From positions 1 to 59,559 of the forward strand of contig JAABRD010000033.1 in the NCBI GenBank assembly GCA_011391085.1: a stretch of DNA of 59,559 bases, in the 5' to 3' direction. This document shows, piece by piece, positions 44,730 through 54,233 of the stretch; the stretch's first letter is position 1, and every line of letters begins with the position of its first letter. Under the pieces are notes generated by a model. That model was not told the origin of the DNA. It saw only the letters and a list, made by a program, of their open reading frames with translations, and did no database searches. Origin of the DNA: Thiotrichaceae bacterium (lineage in GTDB: Bacteria; Pseudomonadota; Gammaproteobacteria; Beggiatoales; Beggiatoaceae). Made by a program: the position numbers and the translations under genes.

Positions 44730-45374
44730 TTAAAGGACCCCTGATTGAAACATCTCTTCCTTGGTTTTTACCTTAAATTCTTTTTCCTTGGTCGGATTAC
44801 CAATTTCAGAGGCAATAATATCTATCATGGTCAGCATATCCTCTGGTGTCTTGAAACTGCCGATTTTTTTCAGATAGTCGTCACACACAATATTAGCAAA
44901 AGGGCCCAAATAGGTGGCTAGAGATTTCTTGATGCGTGGCACCGCCTCTTCCAAACCTGAGGTGGGTGGTGATGACACCACCGTGGTTTTTTTAGCAACG
45001 GACGGTTTGGCTGCCGTTTTTCTGGCGGTGTTCTCCTCTTCATCCAGTTCATAAAACAGTTCCAACGTATGTAACAGTTCTTCGGTATTGGGCAACGTTC
45101 CTTCTTGGGAAGCTTCGACAATTCCCTCGGCAAACTGTAATCGTCCATGTTTTATCTTGTGGATGAGGGGGATGGCATCATAGCAACTGTATTTGGTGTC
45201 AAACACCAGATGAATGATGTCTCCCTTGGCAAGCACAAATCGCACTATATGACCGTCTTCAGAAGCAATAAACACCGTACCCGTCCGCTTTTCCTTGCAT
45301 AAGCGACGCAGTTCTGCTATCAAGTCACGGTAGGAATGGAGTAAGGGGGGGGCGGTTGACGTTTTCATGGCCAT
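44730..45374 (-). CDS. PATAN/DUF4388-like protein
   Basis: A 214-residue soluble protein. The N-terminal half (about residues 15-110) has the pattern KRTGTVFIASEDG...FVLAKGDIIHLVFD of PATAN/DUF4388 domains, which occur with receivers and in PatA-type proteins. A Lys/Ala/Ser/Pro linker (about 118-142) leads to a helical C-terminal domain (about 145-205; SLATYLGPFANIVCDDYLKK, then EDMLTMIDIIASEIG) similar to the small domain found after DUF4388 or roadblock proteins. It follows the Cache-HAMP gene by 5 bp, so the two are cotranscribed and probably form a signalling pair. No enzymatic motif is seen. The domain names are from memory of patterns, hence moderate certainty. Confidence 0.65.
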   Translation of the reverse strand: MAMKTSTAPPLLHSYRDLIAELRRLCKEKRTGTVFIASEDGHIVRFVLAKGDIIHLVFDTKYSCYDAIPLIHKIKHGRLQFAEGIVEASQEGTLPNTEELLHTLELFYELDEEENTARKTAAKPSVAKKTTVVSSPPTSGLEEAVPRIKKSLATYLGPFANIVCDDYLKKIGSFKTPEDMLTMIDIIASEIGNPTKEKEFKVKTKEEMFQSGVL

Positions 45375-45379
45375 TTGAG

Positions 45380-46633
45380 TTATTTAGAGGATTTGTTCAA
45401 TCGGTCAAAGGTTTTCACGATACTCACTCGCATCCGTTCAAAGGCGTCCACCAGTTGACCAATTTCTCCTGTGGCTTTGATACTGATGGGTTTATCCATT
45501 TGTTCACCTTTGCTAATGGTATCGGCTTGTTGAATGAGTTGTTCAAACGGACGACTGATCTTCACACTCCACCAAAGTTGGAAGAGAATGACTATTAAGA
45601 GGGTGCCGCCTACGATGCCACCAAATAGGTTACGGAAAATTATCCATTGGTGAAGAACTTCGGACGTGTCACGTTGGATAATTAAGGTCCAGTGTTGCGA
45701 TGCCCCTGGCACATAAATGATTTGAGTGAACAGGGTCATCTGTGGAGTCGCAAAATGACCCTCTTGTCCAAGGATTTGTTTGGCCAACGTGGGGTATTCT
45801 CTTTCCAGATGGTATTTGGTGTCCAGGTCCATAGGTCCCCCCCAACGTTTCTGAGAGTCAGGATGGTTGAGAAAATAACCCAGTTCGTTGACTAGACGCA
45901 CTTCACCTAGCAACTTTAGAAACTGATTGGCTTCTACGGTGGCTATGACGACGCCGGCTTTTCGTCCATTGCCATAAGAGACATTGACAATATAGTGAAT
46001 CACTGGCCGATAAGGCGTTTCCAGTCGCCCCAGGTCGCGATACAGTTCCAGAGGCGACACGAATATCTGTTTGCCAGAGAGTCGCGTCGCTTCTTTAAAG
46101 AGTTCGGTTTCCGAGAGATTTTGCAGTCTATTAGGTTCTATCGTCTTGTTTTTCAGTCCATCGGAGACGACACGCACGATCTCTTGACCAACCTCATTGA
46201 GGTAGGCCAGTTGATAATAAATGTTGCGATTGCGAAGAAACGCCAAAAATTCTTGTTCCATGAGTTGTCGCTTCTGTTCCAACGCATTTTGGCCTGCCTG
46301 TAAAGCACCTTCTTGAGAACCAGGGGGGATGGTAACGTCTTCAATTTTTTGAAAAGTGGACGTTTGGAGAACATCATGTAAAGTCAAGTAATCCGTCAAC
46401 GTAACCGATTGACTGAGAAATAGAAGGTCACTTCTGGTGGGGGCCAAAAAGACTTCCACGCTACTTTTAAGGTCCTTGGCATTTTCTGTATACGCCAGCC
46501 GTGCTTGGGTTTGTAGAGTGTCACGGTACATCCAAAAGACGAGAACACCACAGGCCACAGTGGGCACCAAGGTAGTAAAGGCCATCGTCAGTATCAGTTT
46601 AGTACGAAGCCGCTGAAAAAGTTTCATAATCAA
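45380..46633 (-). CDS. Cache-HAMP membrane sensor without an output domain
   Basis: A 417-residue membrane protein. TM1 (about residues 13-33) is followed by a periplasmic double-Cache-like sensor (about 40-325, with YRDLGRLETPYRPVIHYIVNVSYGNGRKAGVVIA typical of one Cache lobe), TM2 (about 335-356) and HAMP (about 357-410, SRPFEQLIQQADTISKGEQMDKPI). It ends a few residues after HAMP with no kinase, cyclase or methyl-accepting domain. The stop is clean. Output is probably through the PATAN-like protein encoded 5 bp downstream. It could also form mixed oligomers with another sensor. Confidence 0.85.
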   Translation of the reverse strand: MIMKLFQRLRTKLILTMAFTTLVPTVACGVLVFWMYRDTLQTQARLAYTENAKDLKSSVEVFLAPTRSDLLFLSQSVTLTDYLTLHDVLQTSTFQKIEDVTIPPGSQEGALQAGQNALEQKRQLMEQEFLAFLRNRNIYYQLAYLNEVGQEIVRVVSDGLKNKTIEPNRLQNLSETELFKEATRLSGKQIFVSPLELYRDLGRLETPYRPVIHYIVNVSYGNGRKAGVVIATVEANQFLKLLGEVRLVNELGYFLNHPDSQKRWGGPMDLDTKYHLEREYPTLAKQILGQEGHFATPQMTLFTQIIYVPGASQHWTLIIQRDTSEVLHQWIIFRNLFGGIVGGTLLIVILFQLWWSVKISRPFEQLIQQADTISKGEQMDKPISIKATGEIGQLVDAFERMRVSIVKTFDRLNKSSK

Positions 46634-46700
46634 ATTTATCCTTAAAGGTAATGAGTAATGAATAATGAGAAAATCAAGGGTAGTCCAACGCCTTAGCAGG

Positions 46701-46863
46701 TGGTGGAGTAGAGGCTTTAGCCGGCGGAAGGTAGACTAGAGGCTTTAGCCGGCGGAAGGTGGACTAGAGGCTTTAGCCGGCGGAAGGTGGACTAGAGGCT
46801 TTAGCCGGTGGAAGGTGGACTAGAGGCTTTAGCCGGCGGAAGGTGGACTAGAGGCTTTAGCCG
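46701..46863. repeat. 28-bp tandem array of GGCTTTAGCC units
   Basis: Six units in register of TGGACTAGAGGCTTTAGCCG followed by GCGGAAGG. The sixth is cut by the family-A MITE that follows. The array fills the gap upstream of the Cache-HAMP gene. No gene is seen between 46634 and 47096. Confidence 0.85.
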
Positions 46864-46976
46864 CAATGCCATTAAGTTAAGGTAGGGTGCGTCCCATGCA
46901 CCATGTCAGGAACCGCACCACACCTAATTGGTGCGTGGGACGCACCCTACAAATCGAGCTTAACTTAATGGCATTG
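46864..46976. mobile_element. MITE-like element, family A, with a different interior
   Basis: Perfect 18-bp inverted ends CAATGCCATTAAGTTAAG (46864-46881) and CTTAACTTAATGGCATTG (46959-46976) enclose a GTAGGGTGCGTCCCA...TGGGACGCACCCTAC palindrome instead of the usual GGCTTTAGCC hairpin. It has inserted into the middle of a GAGGCTTTAGCCG array, which continues on both sides. Confidence 0.85.
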
Positions 46977-47060
46977 AGGCTTTAGCCGGTGGGAGTTGCC
47001 CCTTCTGTCGGGGGGTGCCAACCATTCACCGGCTTTAGCCTCTAGTCCACCGGCGCAAAT
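46977..47060. repeat. GGCTTTAGCC hairpin remainder
   Basis: AGGCTTTAGCCGGTGGGA (46977-46994) continues the array after the MITE and pairs with CACCGGCTTTAGCCTCTAGT (47027-47046) around a GGGG/CCCC-containing loop. Confidence 0.65.
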
Positions 47061-47096
47061 TTGGGAGAGGTTTGGTGGAAAGTTGTCTTCCTTCTT

Positions 47097-48179
<1,083 letters not shown>

Positions 48180-48205
48180 TTAGTCAAGCAAGTCATAATT
48201 ACTTT

Positions 48206-48338
48206 GTGTGCAACATCATTCAATTTATGGTCATTTCAGGGTGGAGTCCCAAAACACGTTTTGGGATAACGATGGAATCCCAAAACACGTTTTGGGATTC
48301 CATCGTCAAATGACCACCAATTAGAGGGTGTTGCACAC
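48206..48338. mobile_element. MITE-like element, family E (TIR GTGTGCAACA)
   Basis: Ends GTGTGCAACA (48206-48215) and TGTTGCACAC (48329-48338), with a second inverted match TGGTCATTT/AAATGACCA further in, enclose a 36-bp palindrome (48270-48305; 17-bp arms CGATGGAATCCCAAAAC) and half of another. It lies between obgE and the ATPase gene. A partial copy of the end is at 34600-34610. Confidence 0.65.
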
Positions 48339-48358
48339 CAGGTTTACCACTTTCCTGG

Positions 48359-49255
48359 TCACTTTTCACTTTCTAACAAATATCGATATGGAGTCATTCG
48401 CCGTAATCCTTCCTTTTGCCAGGCATCATCTTTACGACCTTCTTCCAAGGCAGTCAGACGAGAATGACATAAAATCTGAATCAAGGCTGGCCAATTGCCA
48501 CTGTGTTCAATAATCCAATCCACATCTGGTTGGGAAAATGGCAATGGGGAACTGCCAATCAATGCCAATGCTTCTGATTCCGTCAACGGTCCTAAATGGA
48601 GGACATGACCGAAAATATTGAAAAACGGTGACGGTTTGGTGTCATCCATAATCATTTCTTCAGGCGTTTGATGAGAGGCCAGGACGAAACCAAGTTTACC
48701 GCCCGCATGATTGCTTCCTAAAGAACGCATTCCCCACCAAAATTGTTCATCTAGTTCGGGGGCTTTTAAACCTACGCTGATTTCGTCGAGTAATATCACC
48801 GCCGGGATTTCCAAATATGCGTCAACAATTTCTAAAAAGCCAACAAAATCACAAGGTTCTGGGATGGGTAAGTCTAATTCCATTAATACATGTCGTAACA
48901 ACGTTTCTTGATAACACATGCGCGGGTCTTGAAAATCCACAAATACCCATTGATAACCTGGCATTAGCCAATTATTGCGTTGCCCGGGCCGTAACTTGTC
49001 TGCGGGTGTGTCAATGATGTGACGCAAGTAATGCAGTAAAGACGTTTTGCCACTGCGTTTGAGGCCGACAATAGCGACATGTTGTAATGGGATATATTTC
49101 CAAACATCAAAGACACGTTTGAGAATATAATTGCGCCCGAAAAATTGACTGGGTTCCGTAATCGGTGGCCCTACCACAAAGGGACTGCGGTGCCACGACA
49201 TCAGTGAAAAGGGCAAATTTGAGTTCGTCATGGAAGAAAACATCGTGGTGGCCAT
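48359..49255 (-). CDS. AAA/STAND-type P-loop ATPase
   Basis: A 298-residue soluble protein with Walker A GLKRSGKT (residues 64-71), Walker B AVILLDEIS (about 151-160) and a possible sensor-1 segment LGFVLASHQT (about 187-196). The N-terminal SQFFGRNYILKRVFD block (36-50) is the usual opening of standalone STAND/ATPase_2 modules. No sensor or effector domain is fused, and the C-terminal part (about 225-298) is a short helical domain. Such proteins act as switches or docking ATPases; the partner is not evident. It is an orphan gene, transcribed toward obgE. Confidence 0.75.
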   Translation of the reverse strand: MATTMFSSMTNSNLPFSLMSWHRSPFVVGPPITEPSQFFGRNYILKRVFDVWKYIPLQHVAIVGLKRSGKTSLLHYLRHIIDTPADKLRPGQRNNWLMPGYQWVFVDFQDPRMCYQETLLRHVLMELDLPIPEPCDFVGFLEIVDAYLEIPAVILLDEISVGLKAPELDEQFWWGMRSLGSNHAGGKLGFVLASHQTPEEMIMDDTKPSPFFNIFGHVLHLGPLTESEALALIGSSPLPFSQPDVDWIIEHSGNWPALIQILCHSRLTALEEGRKDDAWQKEGLRRMTPYRYLLESEK

Positions 49256-49303
49256 GGTTTAGTATGTGAGAAGTTTTTCTGTGGTATTAAGAGGGTAATA
49301 TTT

Positions 49304-49442
49304 TATAGTGAGATTCCTTTAAACTTGTACTATTTTCTCTGGAGTGCAATCAGAATTATTGCCCCTGCGTTGCGTCGCAACGGCGCAATAATTCTGATTG
49401 CGCTCCAGAGGAAACGTACAAATTTGTAGGAATGTTACTATA
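49304..49442. mobile_element. MITE-like element, family B, with a different interior
   Basis: Ends TATAGTGAGATTCC (49304-49317) with CTTGTAC, and GTAC-AAATTTG with AGGAATGTTACTATA (49428-49442), enclose a CTCTGGAGTGCAATCAGAAT palindrome rather than the CCCCGTGTACGGGG hairpin. It lies in the 456-bp gap upstream of the ATPase gene. The rest of the gap holds one GGAGTCC repeat and AT-rich sequence but no gene. Confidence 0.7.
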
Positions 49443-49519
49443 TCACAATTTGGTGAAGAGAGAATAGTCATTTTCGACACGCTATTCACTATTCATGGCA
49501 ACATTGTGCGAATACTTCA

Positions 49520-49540
49520 GGAGTCCAAAGCGTAGCTTTG
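49520..49540. repeat. GGAGTCC half hairpin
   Basis: GGAGTCCAAAGCGTAGCTTT is a partial member of the GGAGTCC family lacking its right GGACTCC arm. The AT-rich stretch 49541-49711 that follows leads into the next gene and probably holds its promoter, which I could not define. Confidence 0.45.
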
Positions 49541-49711
49541 TGCATACCCCACGGTTCATAAGAAAACCTAATTATTATCCTGTTTCTATTAAAAATTATA
49601 TTTATAACAATAAGTTATATTGATTATCAAAAATAACTGCTTGTCATTTTGAAAAAAATGACCTATAGTTAAAGACAATAGATACTGTAAATTCTTTCAT
49701 GGAGTCTTTTT

Positions 49712-50986
49712 ATGAAATTTAAAACCTTAATATATAAAGGCGTTCTCGTCGCCTCTCTCTTGTTAAATAGCCTGGTGGCCGCGCAAGAGATCACAATAAG
49801 CTTTAGCGAAAGTTATGGCAATGGTGTGGCTATTGAAAAAGAGGGCATCACTCAATTCAATAGACTACAAATAAATAAGATTCGTGTGGATGTTGGTATG
49901 ATAATTGATGTCCCTTTGGGGCCGCCGCGTTTTGAAACGTTCACACTGTACTATGATGTCTTGTTTAAGGCATGTTTGACACACACTGGTGTCCAATATC
50001 TGGCGTCCATCTTGACTGCCGAAGAACCGGTATGTGAAGTGGATAATCCGATAGACCTAACAAACAGCGTCGTGTCTGGAACTGCCCCAGACAAGGTGCG
50101 AATCGATACCAGAAATGGTGAAAATATTGTCACCTCTTATTTTTGGTTTGACTCGGTGACGCTGAATTTGTTTCAGGAAGCCACCATCCAAACTTGCGCC
50201 AAACTTCAGGTGCGCGTGATCAATGCGCAAGACAAAGTGCCAGTCCCGTTCGCCCAGGTTACTGTGCGAGAACTCTCGCAACAACCCCCGATGGATTTGA
50301 CTCAGCCAACCAATGCAGAGGGTCATATCCAATTTGAAAATCTTCTCGCCGGGCACCTGTTGATAGGCGCTTACCAAGAGGGTTTCCAAATGCTTTGGTC
50401 AGAAACAGACATAATATGTTCTGACAATCTCATCACCCTGGAACTCCTCCCGTTGCCTCCCCCGCGGCAAGTACGCATCATTTTGGATTGGGCCGATGAA
50501 CAACGGTTGGATCTAGATGGCCATTTGACAGGCCCAGACCCAGGGGCCCCCCCTAGTTATCAAAATGAACCGGACCGTTTCCATTTGTATTTTGGCAATA
50601 AACTGGTTGGATGCACTGACAACCATTGTGTGGCGGAAATTCACTACGCGGATGATACGTTGGAAACGAAGCCAGAAACGATTACTTTGTCTCCCCCCGC
50701 TGGTGAGTCTAAATTGAGACCCGGCGCTTACCGTTTGGTGGTTCATCAATTTGCGGGAACTGGCAGTCTCATGGAAGTTGGCTTGCAGATTCGTCTTCAA
50801 ATAGAAGGACAACCAGATCGGGTGTTCACTCCTCCTCCGTTGGAACAAGCCGAAGGTGAATTGGCCAATGATCGGGATGATATTTGGAGACCCTTTAAGT
50901 TGGAGGTCAGTGAAGATGGGCAAGTGATGGTGACGCCCGCGAAGAAAGATTACACGATCGGCATTAGTCCAGCAGAAGTGATTTAA
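49712..50986 (+). CDS. Secreted protein of unknown function with a carboxypeptidase-regulatory-like domain
   Basis: A 424-residue exported protein with a signal peptide (residues 1-24, ending VAA). The first part (25-165) is not recognised. A middle domain (about 168-235) has the CPxx-like pattern LQVRVINAQDKVPVPFAQVTV...TNAEGHIQFENL, typical of carboxypeptidase-regulatory/SpaA-like beta-sandwiches. The C-terminal part (about 248-400) has VRIILDWADEQRLDLDGHL and GPDP, reminiscent of the DUF2135/YfaP-type domain. Paired cysteines suggest an oxidising location. No enzymatic motif is seen. A terminator-like hairpin follows. Confidence 0.6.
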   Translation: MKFKTLIYKGVLVASLLLNSLVAAQEITISFSESYGNGVAIEKEGITQFNRLQINKIRVDVGMIIDVPLGPPRFETFTLYYDVLFKACLTHTGVQYLASILTAEEPVCEVDNPIDLTNSVVSGTAPDKVRIDTRNGENIVTSYFWFDSVTLNLFQEATIQTCAKLQVRVINAQDKVPVPFAQVTVRELSQQPPMDLTQPTNAEGHIQFENLLAGHLLIGAYQEGFQMLWSETDIICSDNLITLELLPLPPPRQVRIILDWADEQRLDLDGHLTGPDPGAPPSYQNEPDRFHLYFGNKLVGCTDNHCVAEIHYADDTLETKPETITLSPPAGESKLRPGAYRLVVHQFAGTGSLMEVGLQIRLQIEGQPDRVFTPPPLEQAEGELANDRDDIWRPFKLEVSEDGQVMVTPAKKDYTIGISPAEVI

Positions 50987-51002
50987 ACGACGATCACCTA
51001 GA

Positions 51003-51034
51003 GGTTTCCTAAACCGCGACAGATTTAGGAAACC
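51003..51034. terminator. GGTTTCCTAAA hairpin
   Basis: Perfect 11-bp arms GGTTTCCTAAA (51003-51013) and TTTAGGAAACC (51024-51034) are followed by CTTTT, 17 bp after the secreted-protein stop. It is a probable rho-independent terminator. Confidence 0.65.
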
Positions 51035-51105
51035 CTTTTAAACCGACTTTTTGGTTTTTTTGTTGGAACCCTTATCCCCTACTCACCAGGTTCAAGGTTC
51101 AAACC

Positions 51106-51696
51106 ATGGCACAAGTTCTATATCAACCAGATTTCTATTCCGTAGAAGAATACTTAGCCTTGGAAGAGGAGGCTGAGTTTCGGAATGAGTACCATGACGG
51201 GGAGATTTTTTCAATGGCAGGCGGAACATTTAATCATAACCAACTGGCTGGCAATTTTTATGCGGCTTTCCTAAACTTTTCTCTGGAAAAACCAGACTAC
51301 CGAGTGGCCATAGGTGACATTAAACTATGGATCCCAAAAATCCGCCGTTTCTTGTATCCCGACGTGATGATCACGGCTGACTCACCCATCTACTACCAGA
51401 AACGCAAAGATACTATCACTAATCCGTTGGTAATTGTGGAAGTGTTGTCAAAATCCACTAGGGATTACGACAGGGCCGATAAATTTAAATATTACCGTAG
51501 TCTGCCCCGTTTTCAAGAGTATCTCCTCATCAACCCATGGGAATTCTATGTTGAACAATATATGAAAACTCCCACTCTTCAATGGCTATTCTCTGAATAT
51601 GAGGGGCCAGAAGCCACGTTGGAATTAAAATCGATCCCCTTTCAAATCCCATTAAAGACGCTTTATAAGAAGGTGGACTTTGAGGAGGAGAGTTGA
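51106..51696 (+). CDS. Uma2-family (DUF820) PD-(D/E)XK protein
   Basis: A 196-residue protein with the Uma2 layout: SVEEYLALEE and EYHDGEIFSMAGGT (about residues 12-45), YPDVMIT (about 84-90) with the first Asp, and NPLVIVEVLSKSTRDYDR (about 105-122), where VEVLSKS is the E-x-K-like core. The family has the restriction-endonuclease fold, but its cellular function is not settled. It is often multi-copy in cyanobacteria and large sulfur bacteria. Two further, only distantly similar Uma2 genes lie nearby on the opposite strand. Confidence 0.88.
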   Translation: MAQVLYQPDFYSVEEYLALEEEAEFRNEYHDGEIFSMAGGTFNHNQLAGNFYAAFLNFSLEKPDYRVAIGDIKLWIPKIRRFLYPDVMITADSPIYYQKRKDTITNPLVIVEVLSKSTRDYDRADKFKYYRSLPRFQEYLLINPWEFYVEQYMKTPTLQWLFSEYEGPEATLELKSIPFQIPLKTLYKKVDFEEES

Positions 51697-51779
51697 ACGA
51701 GAGAAGTTGAACGAGAGAAACGGATTTTCTTGAAGAAATTTGGTTTCTACCTTTGGGAGGACAACAAAGTAACTGTGTT

Positions 51780-51812
51780 AAACCTGTCAGGTCTCTAAGA
51801 CCTGACAGGTTT
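51780..51812. terminator. AAACCTGTCAGGTCT hairpin
   Basis: Perfect 15-bp arms (51780-51794 and 51798-51812) with a 3-nt loop lie 8 bp past the end of the minus-strand histidine phosphatase gene and 84 bp after the plus-strand Uma2 gene. It could serve both convergent transcripts. Confidence 0.6.
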
Positions 51813-51819
51813 AAGATGT

Positions 51820-52488
51820 TTAAGACACATCATCCAACGCCTGCACCTGTTTCAACTGTTCCAAGTGACTCACATCTCCCCAGGTTTCCAACCTCCAATG
51901 TTCATCTTTATAAGCAAAGACGTTGAGACTGCTATTTAGAATCTCAAAATAGTTAAGACTCTCCAATGACAACCCCAACGTATGTTTGAAAAAGCTGACT
52001 AAGACGCCACCGTGGGCTACGACCAACACCTGTTCCCCGCTATGCTTATTGGCCAATTCTTCGAAACATGCCACACAACGTTGACGAAATTGCCTTAGAC
52101 TTTCACCATTGGGCACGACGTAATCAGGGGCACGAGTTTTGTAAAGACGGAACGCTTCTGGAAATTGCTGTTCCAGTTCTTCTTTCGCCACCCCTTGGAA
52201 AATACCGAGACATCGTTCACGTAGGCAAGTTTTGGTGAAAATGGTCTGTGGTACATTCTTCTCGACAATATACTGGGCGGTTTGATAAGCGCGTTCCAGG
52301 TCACTGCTATAAATGGCCGCAAAGGAATACCGTTTCAGCCGTTCTGCCAACGCCTGGGCTTGTGCCACGCCATTAGCCGTCAGTGGACTATCCCAATGTC
52401 CTTGCATTTTACCCTCGACATTCCATAGCGTTTCACCATGACGGACTAGGAATATTTTGGTGATTGGGGATGAATTATTTTTTAACAT
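51820..52488 (-). CDS. Histidine phosphatase (phosphoglycerate mutase-like)
   Basis: A 222-residue member of the branch-1 histidine phosphatase superfamily. LVRHGETLWN holds the phospho-accepting His17. YSSDLERAYQTAQ (about residues 61-73), the acid/base Glu region near CLRERCLGIFQG, and VVAHGG (about 156-161) complete the active site. Substrates range from phosphosugars to alpha-ribazole phosphate (CobC); nothing here selects one. It lies 88 bp downstream of the tandem Uma2 pair on the same strand. Confidence 0.9.
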   Translation of the reverse strand: MLKNNSSPITKIFLVRHGETLWNVEGKMQGHWDSPLTANGVAQAQALAERLKRYSFAAIYSSDLERAYQTAQYIVEKNVPQTIFTKTCLRERCLGIFQGVAKEELEQQFPEAFRLYKTRAPDYVVPNGESLRQFRQRCVACFEELANKHSGEQVLVVAHGGVLVSFFKHTLGLSLESLNYFEILNSSLNVFAYKDEHWRLETWGDVSHLEQLKQVQALDDVS

Positions 52489-52576
52489 GTTGGAAAATGG
52501 ACTTTAACCGATTCAATTTATGGGTGTGGATTGCCCGTTCCCCATTCATCTATATGGACAACGGTGCAACCTCAGT

Positions 52577-53398
52577 TTACTCCTTTTGTTGAAGTTGTTC
52601 CAGTAACGCCTTCAAGCGACTCAGTTCCGCCTCTGCGGCTTGCGCACGTTGTTCGGCCTTCTGTTTGAGTTGTTCCGCGACGGTGGCCCGGTGCGCTTCC
52701 GCATCGGCACGCTGGGCTTCGTTGGTAGCCCGGTGCGCTTCGGCAGTCGCCCGCTGGGTCTCATTAGCGGCCCGGTGCGCTTCGGCAGTCGCCCGCTGGG
52801 CCTCATTAGCGGCCCGTTGCGCCTGTTCAAGATAAGACGAAAACCGTTGTCCATCGGGACGGTAGAGAATTAATTCGCGGTTCTGGTTTGATTCAAAACG
52901 AATCCCTAACCGGGGACTGGTCCAACCATTCATCTGAAGAATTGGTTGTAAACCTAACCTGGAACGTCGCCAACCTTGAAGGGTACCGGCGTGTGGGTCA
53001 TAGAGGTAGTATTCTGCGACCCCATAGCGGTTATAAAATCTTAATTTCTCCGCCATTTCCTTGGTGGTGTTGCAGGGGGAGAGAATTTCAAAGACGCAGT
53101 GCGGGGCAATGTCACCTTCTTCCCATTGTTTGTAGGAACCACGCGGTCCCTTGGGACGGCCAAAGACGACCAAGGCATCGGGGGCTTTATTGATTTCACG
53201 ATGGCCCTGGACGGGATACCACAGTAGGTCGCCTGCGACAAACACGTTGGGGTCGTCGTGGTACAAGTCCTTGAGGTTATCTACGATCATCGTGATCCAG
53301 TCATATTGTAAGGTGTTGTCAGCCATGGGTTGTCCGTCGCTATCGGGATAGTAAAGGTCTGGTTCAAAAGAACGTACTAAGAAAGGTAAAGCACTCAT
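52577..53398 (-). CDS. Uma2-family protein with a C-terminal coiled coil (copy 1)
   Basis: A 273-residue protein. The Uma2 nuclease-like domain covers about residues 20-175, with NVFVAGDLLWYP, PDALVVFGRPKG and CVFEILSPCNTTKEMAEK as core strands. A long Ala/Gln/Arg-rich coiled coil follows (about 190-273). Its first half is built of an 8-9-residue unit like RATAEAHRA, about seven copies. The nuclease part is almost identical to the next gene upstream, so the pair arose by a recent tandem duplication. The two differ mainly in the number of coiled-coil units. Function is not known. Confidence 0.88.
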   Translation of the reverse strand: MSALPFLVRSFEPDLYYPDSDGQPMADNTLQYDWITMIVDNLKDLYHDDPNVFVAGDLLWYPVQGHREINKAPDALVVFGRPKGPRGSYKQWEEGDIAPHCVFEILSPCNTTKEMAEKLRFYNRYGVAEYYLYDPHAGTLQGWRRSRLGLQPILQMNGWTSPRLGIRFESNQNRELILYRPDGQRFSSYLEQAQRAANEAQRATAEAHRAANETQRATAEAHRATNEAQRADAEAHRATVAEQLKQKAEQRAQAAEAELSRLKALLEQLQQKE

Positions 53399-53460
53399 AT
53401 TGAAGTTCCGAATGAAAAAGTTGGGAGAAGTCTCTTCCCTGAGACCTCTCCCAACGTTAC

Positions 53461-54195
53461 CTACTTTGGTTGAAGTTGTTCCAGTAACGCTTTCAAGCGA
53501 CTCAGTTCCGCCTCTGCGGCTTGCGCACGTTGTTCGGCCTTCTGTTTCAGTTGTTCTGCGACGGTGGCCCGCTGCGCTTCGGCAGTCGCCCGCTGGGTCT
53601 CATTAGCGGCCCGTTGCGCCTGTTCAAGATAAGACGAAAACCGTTGTCCATTGGGACGGTAGAGAATTAATTCGCGGTTCTGGTTTGATTCAAAACGAAT
53701 CCCTAACCGGGGACTGGTCCAACCATTCATCTGAAGAATCGGTTGTAAACCTAACCTGGAACGTCGCCAACCTTGAAGGGTACCGGCGTGTGGGTCATAG
53801 AGGTAGTATTCTGCGACCCCATAGCGGTTATAAAATCTTAATTTCTCCGCCATTTCCTTGGTGGTGTTGCAGGGGGAGAGAATTTCAAAGACGCAGTGCG
53901 GGGCAATGTCACCTTCTTCCCATTGTTTGTAGGAACCACGCGGTCCCTTGGGACGGCCAAAGACGACCAAGGCATCGGGGGCTTTATTGATTTCACGATG
54001 GCCCTGGACGGGATACCACAGTAGGTCGCCTGCGACAAACACGTTGGGGTCGTCGTGGTACAAGTCCTTGAGGTTATCTACGATCATCGTGATCCAGTCA
54101 TATTGTAAGGTGTTGTCAGCCATCTGTTGTCCATCGCTGTCGGGATAGTCAATCTCGGATTCAACCGAACGTACTAATAAAGGTAAGGCACTCAT
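53461..54195 (-). CDS. Uma2-family protein with a C-terminal coiled coil (copy 2)
   Basis: A 244-residue paralogue of the gene 62 bp downstream, with the same core strands and about three instead of seven RATAEAQRA-like units. The ATG before SALPLLVRS is used because the longer open frame reads through a MITE end and because the same ATG starts the paralogue. The few differences near the N-terminus (SVESEIDYPDSDGQQ versus SFEPDLYYPDSDGQP) contrast with near identity after that, which suggests ongoing gene conversion or selection on the N-terminal segment. Confidence 0.88.
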   Translation of the reverse strand: MSALPLLVRSVESEIDYPDSDGQQMADNTLQYDWITMIVDNLKDLYHDDPNVFVAGDLLWYPVQGHREINKAPDALVVFGRPKGPRGSYKQWEEGDIAPHCVFEILSPCNTTKEMAEKLRFYNRYGVAEYYLYDPHAGTLQGWRRSRLGLQPILQMNGWTSPRLGIRFESNQNRELILYRPNGQRFSSYLEQAQRAANETQRATAEAQRATVAEQLKQKAEQRAQAAEAELSRLKALLEQLQPK

Positions 54196-54233
54196 ATAAA
54201 TTTCGAGATTGGAAAGGGTTAGGAAAAGTTTAT

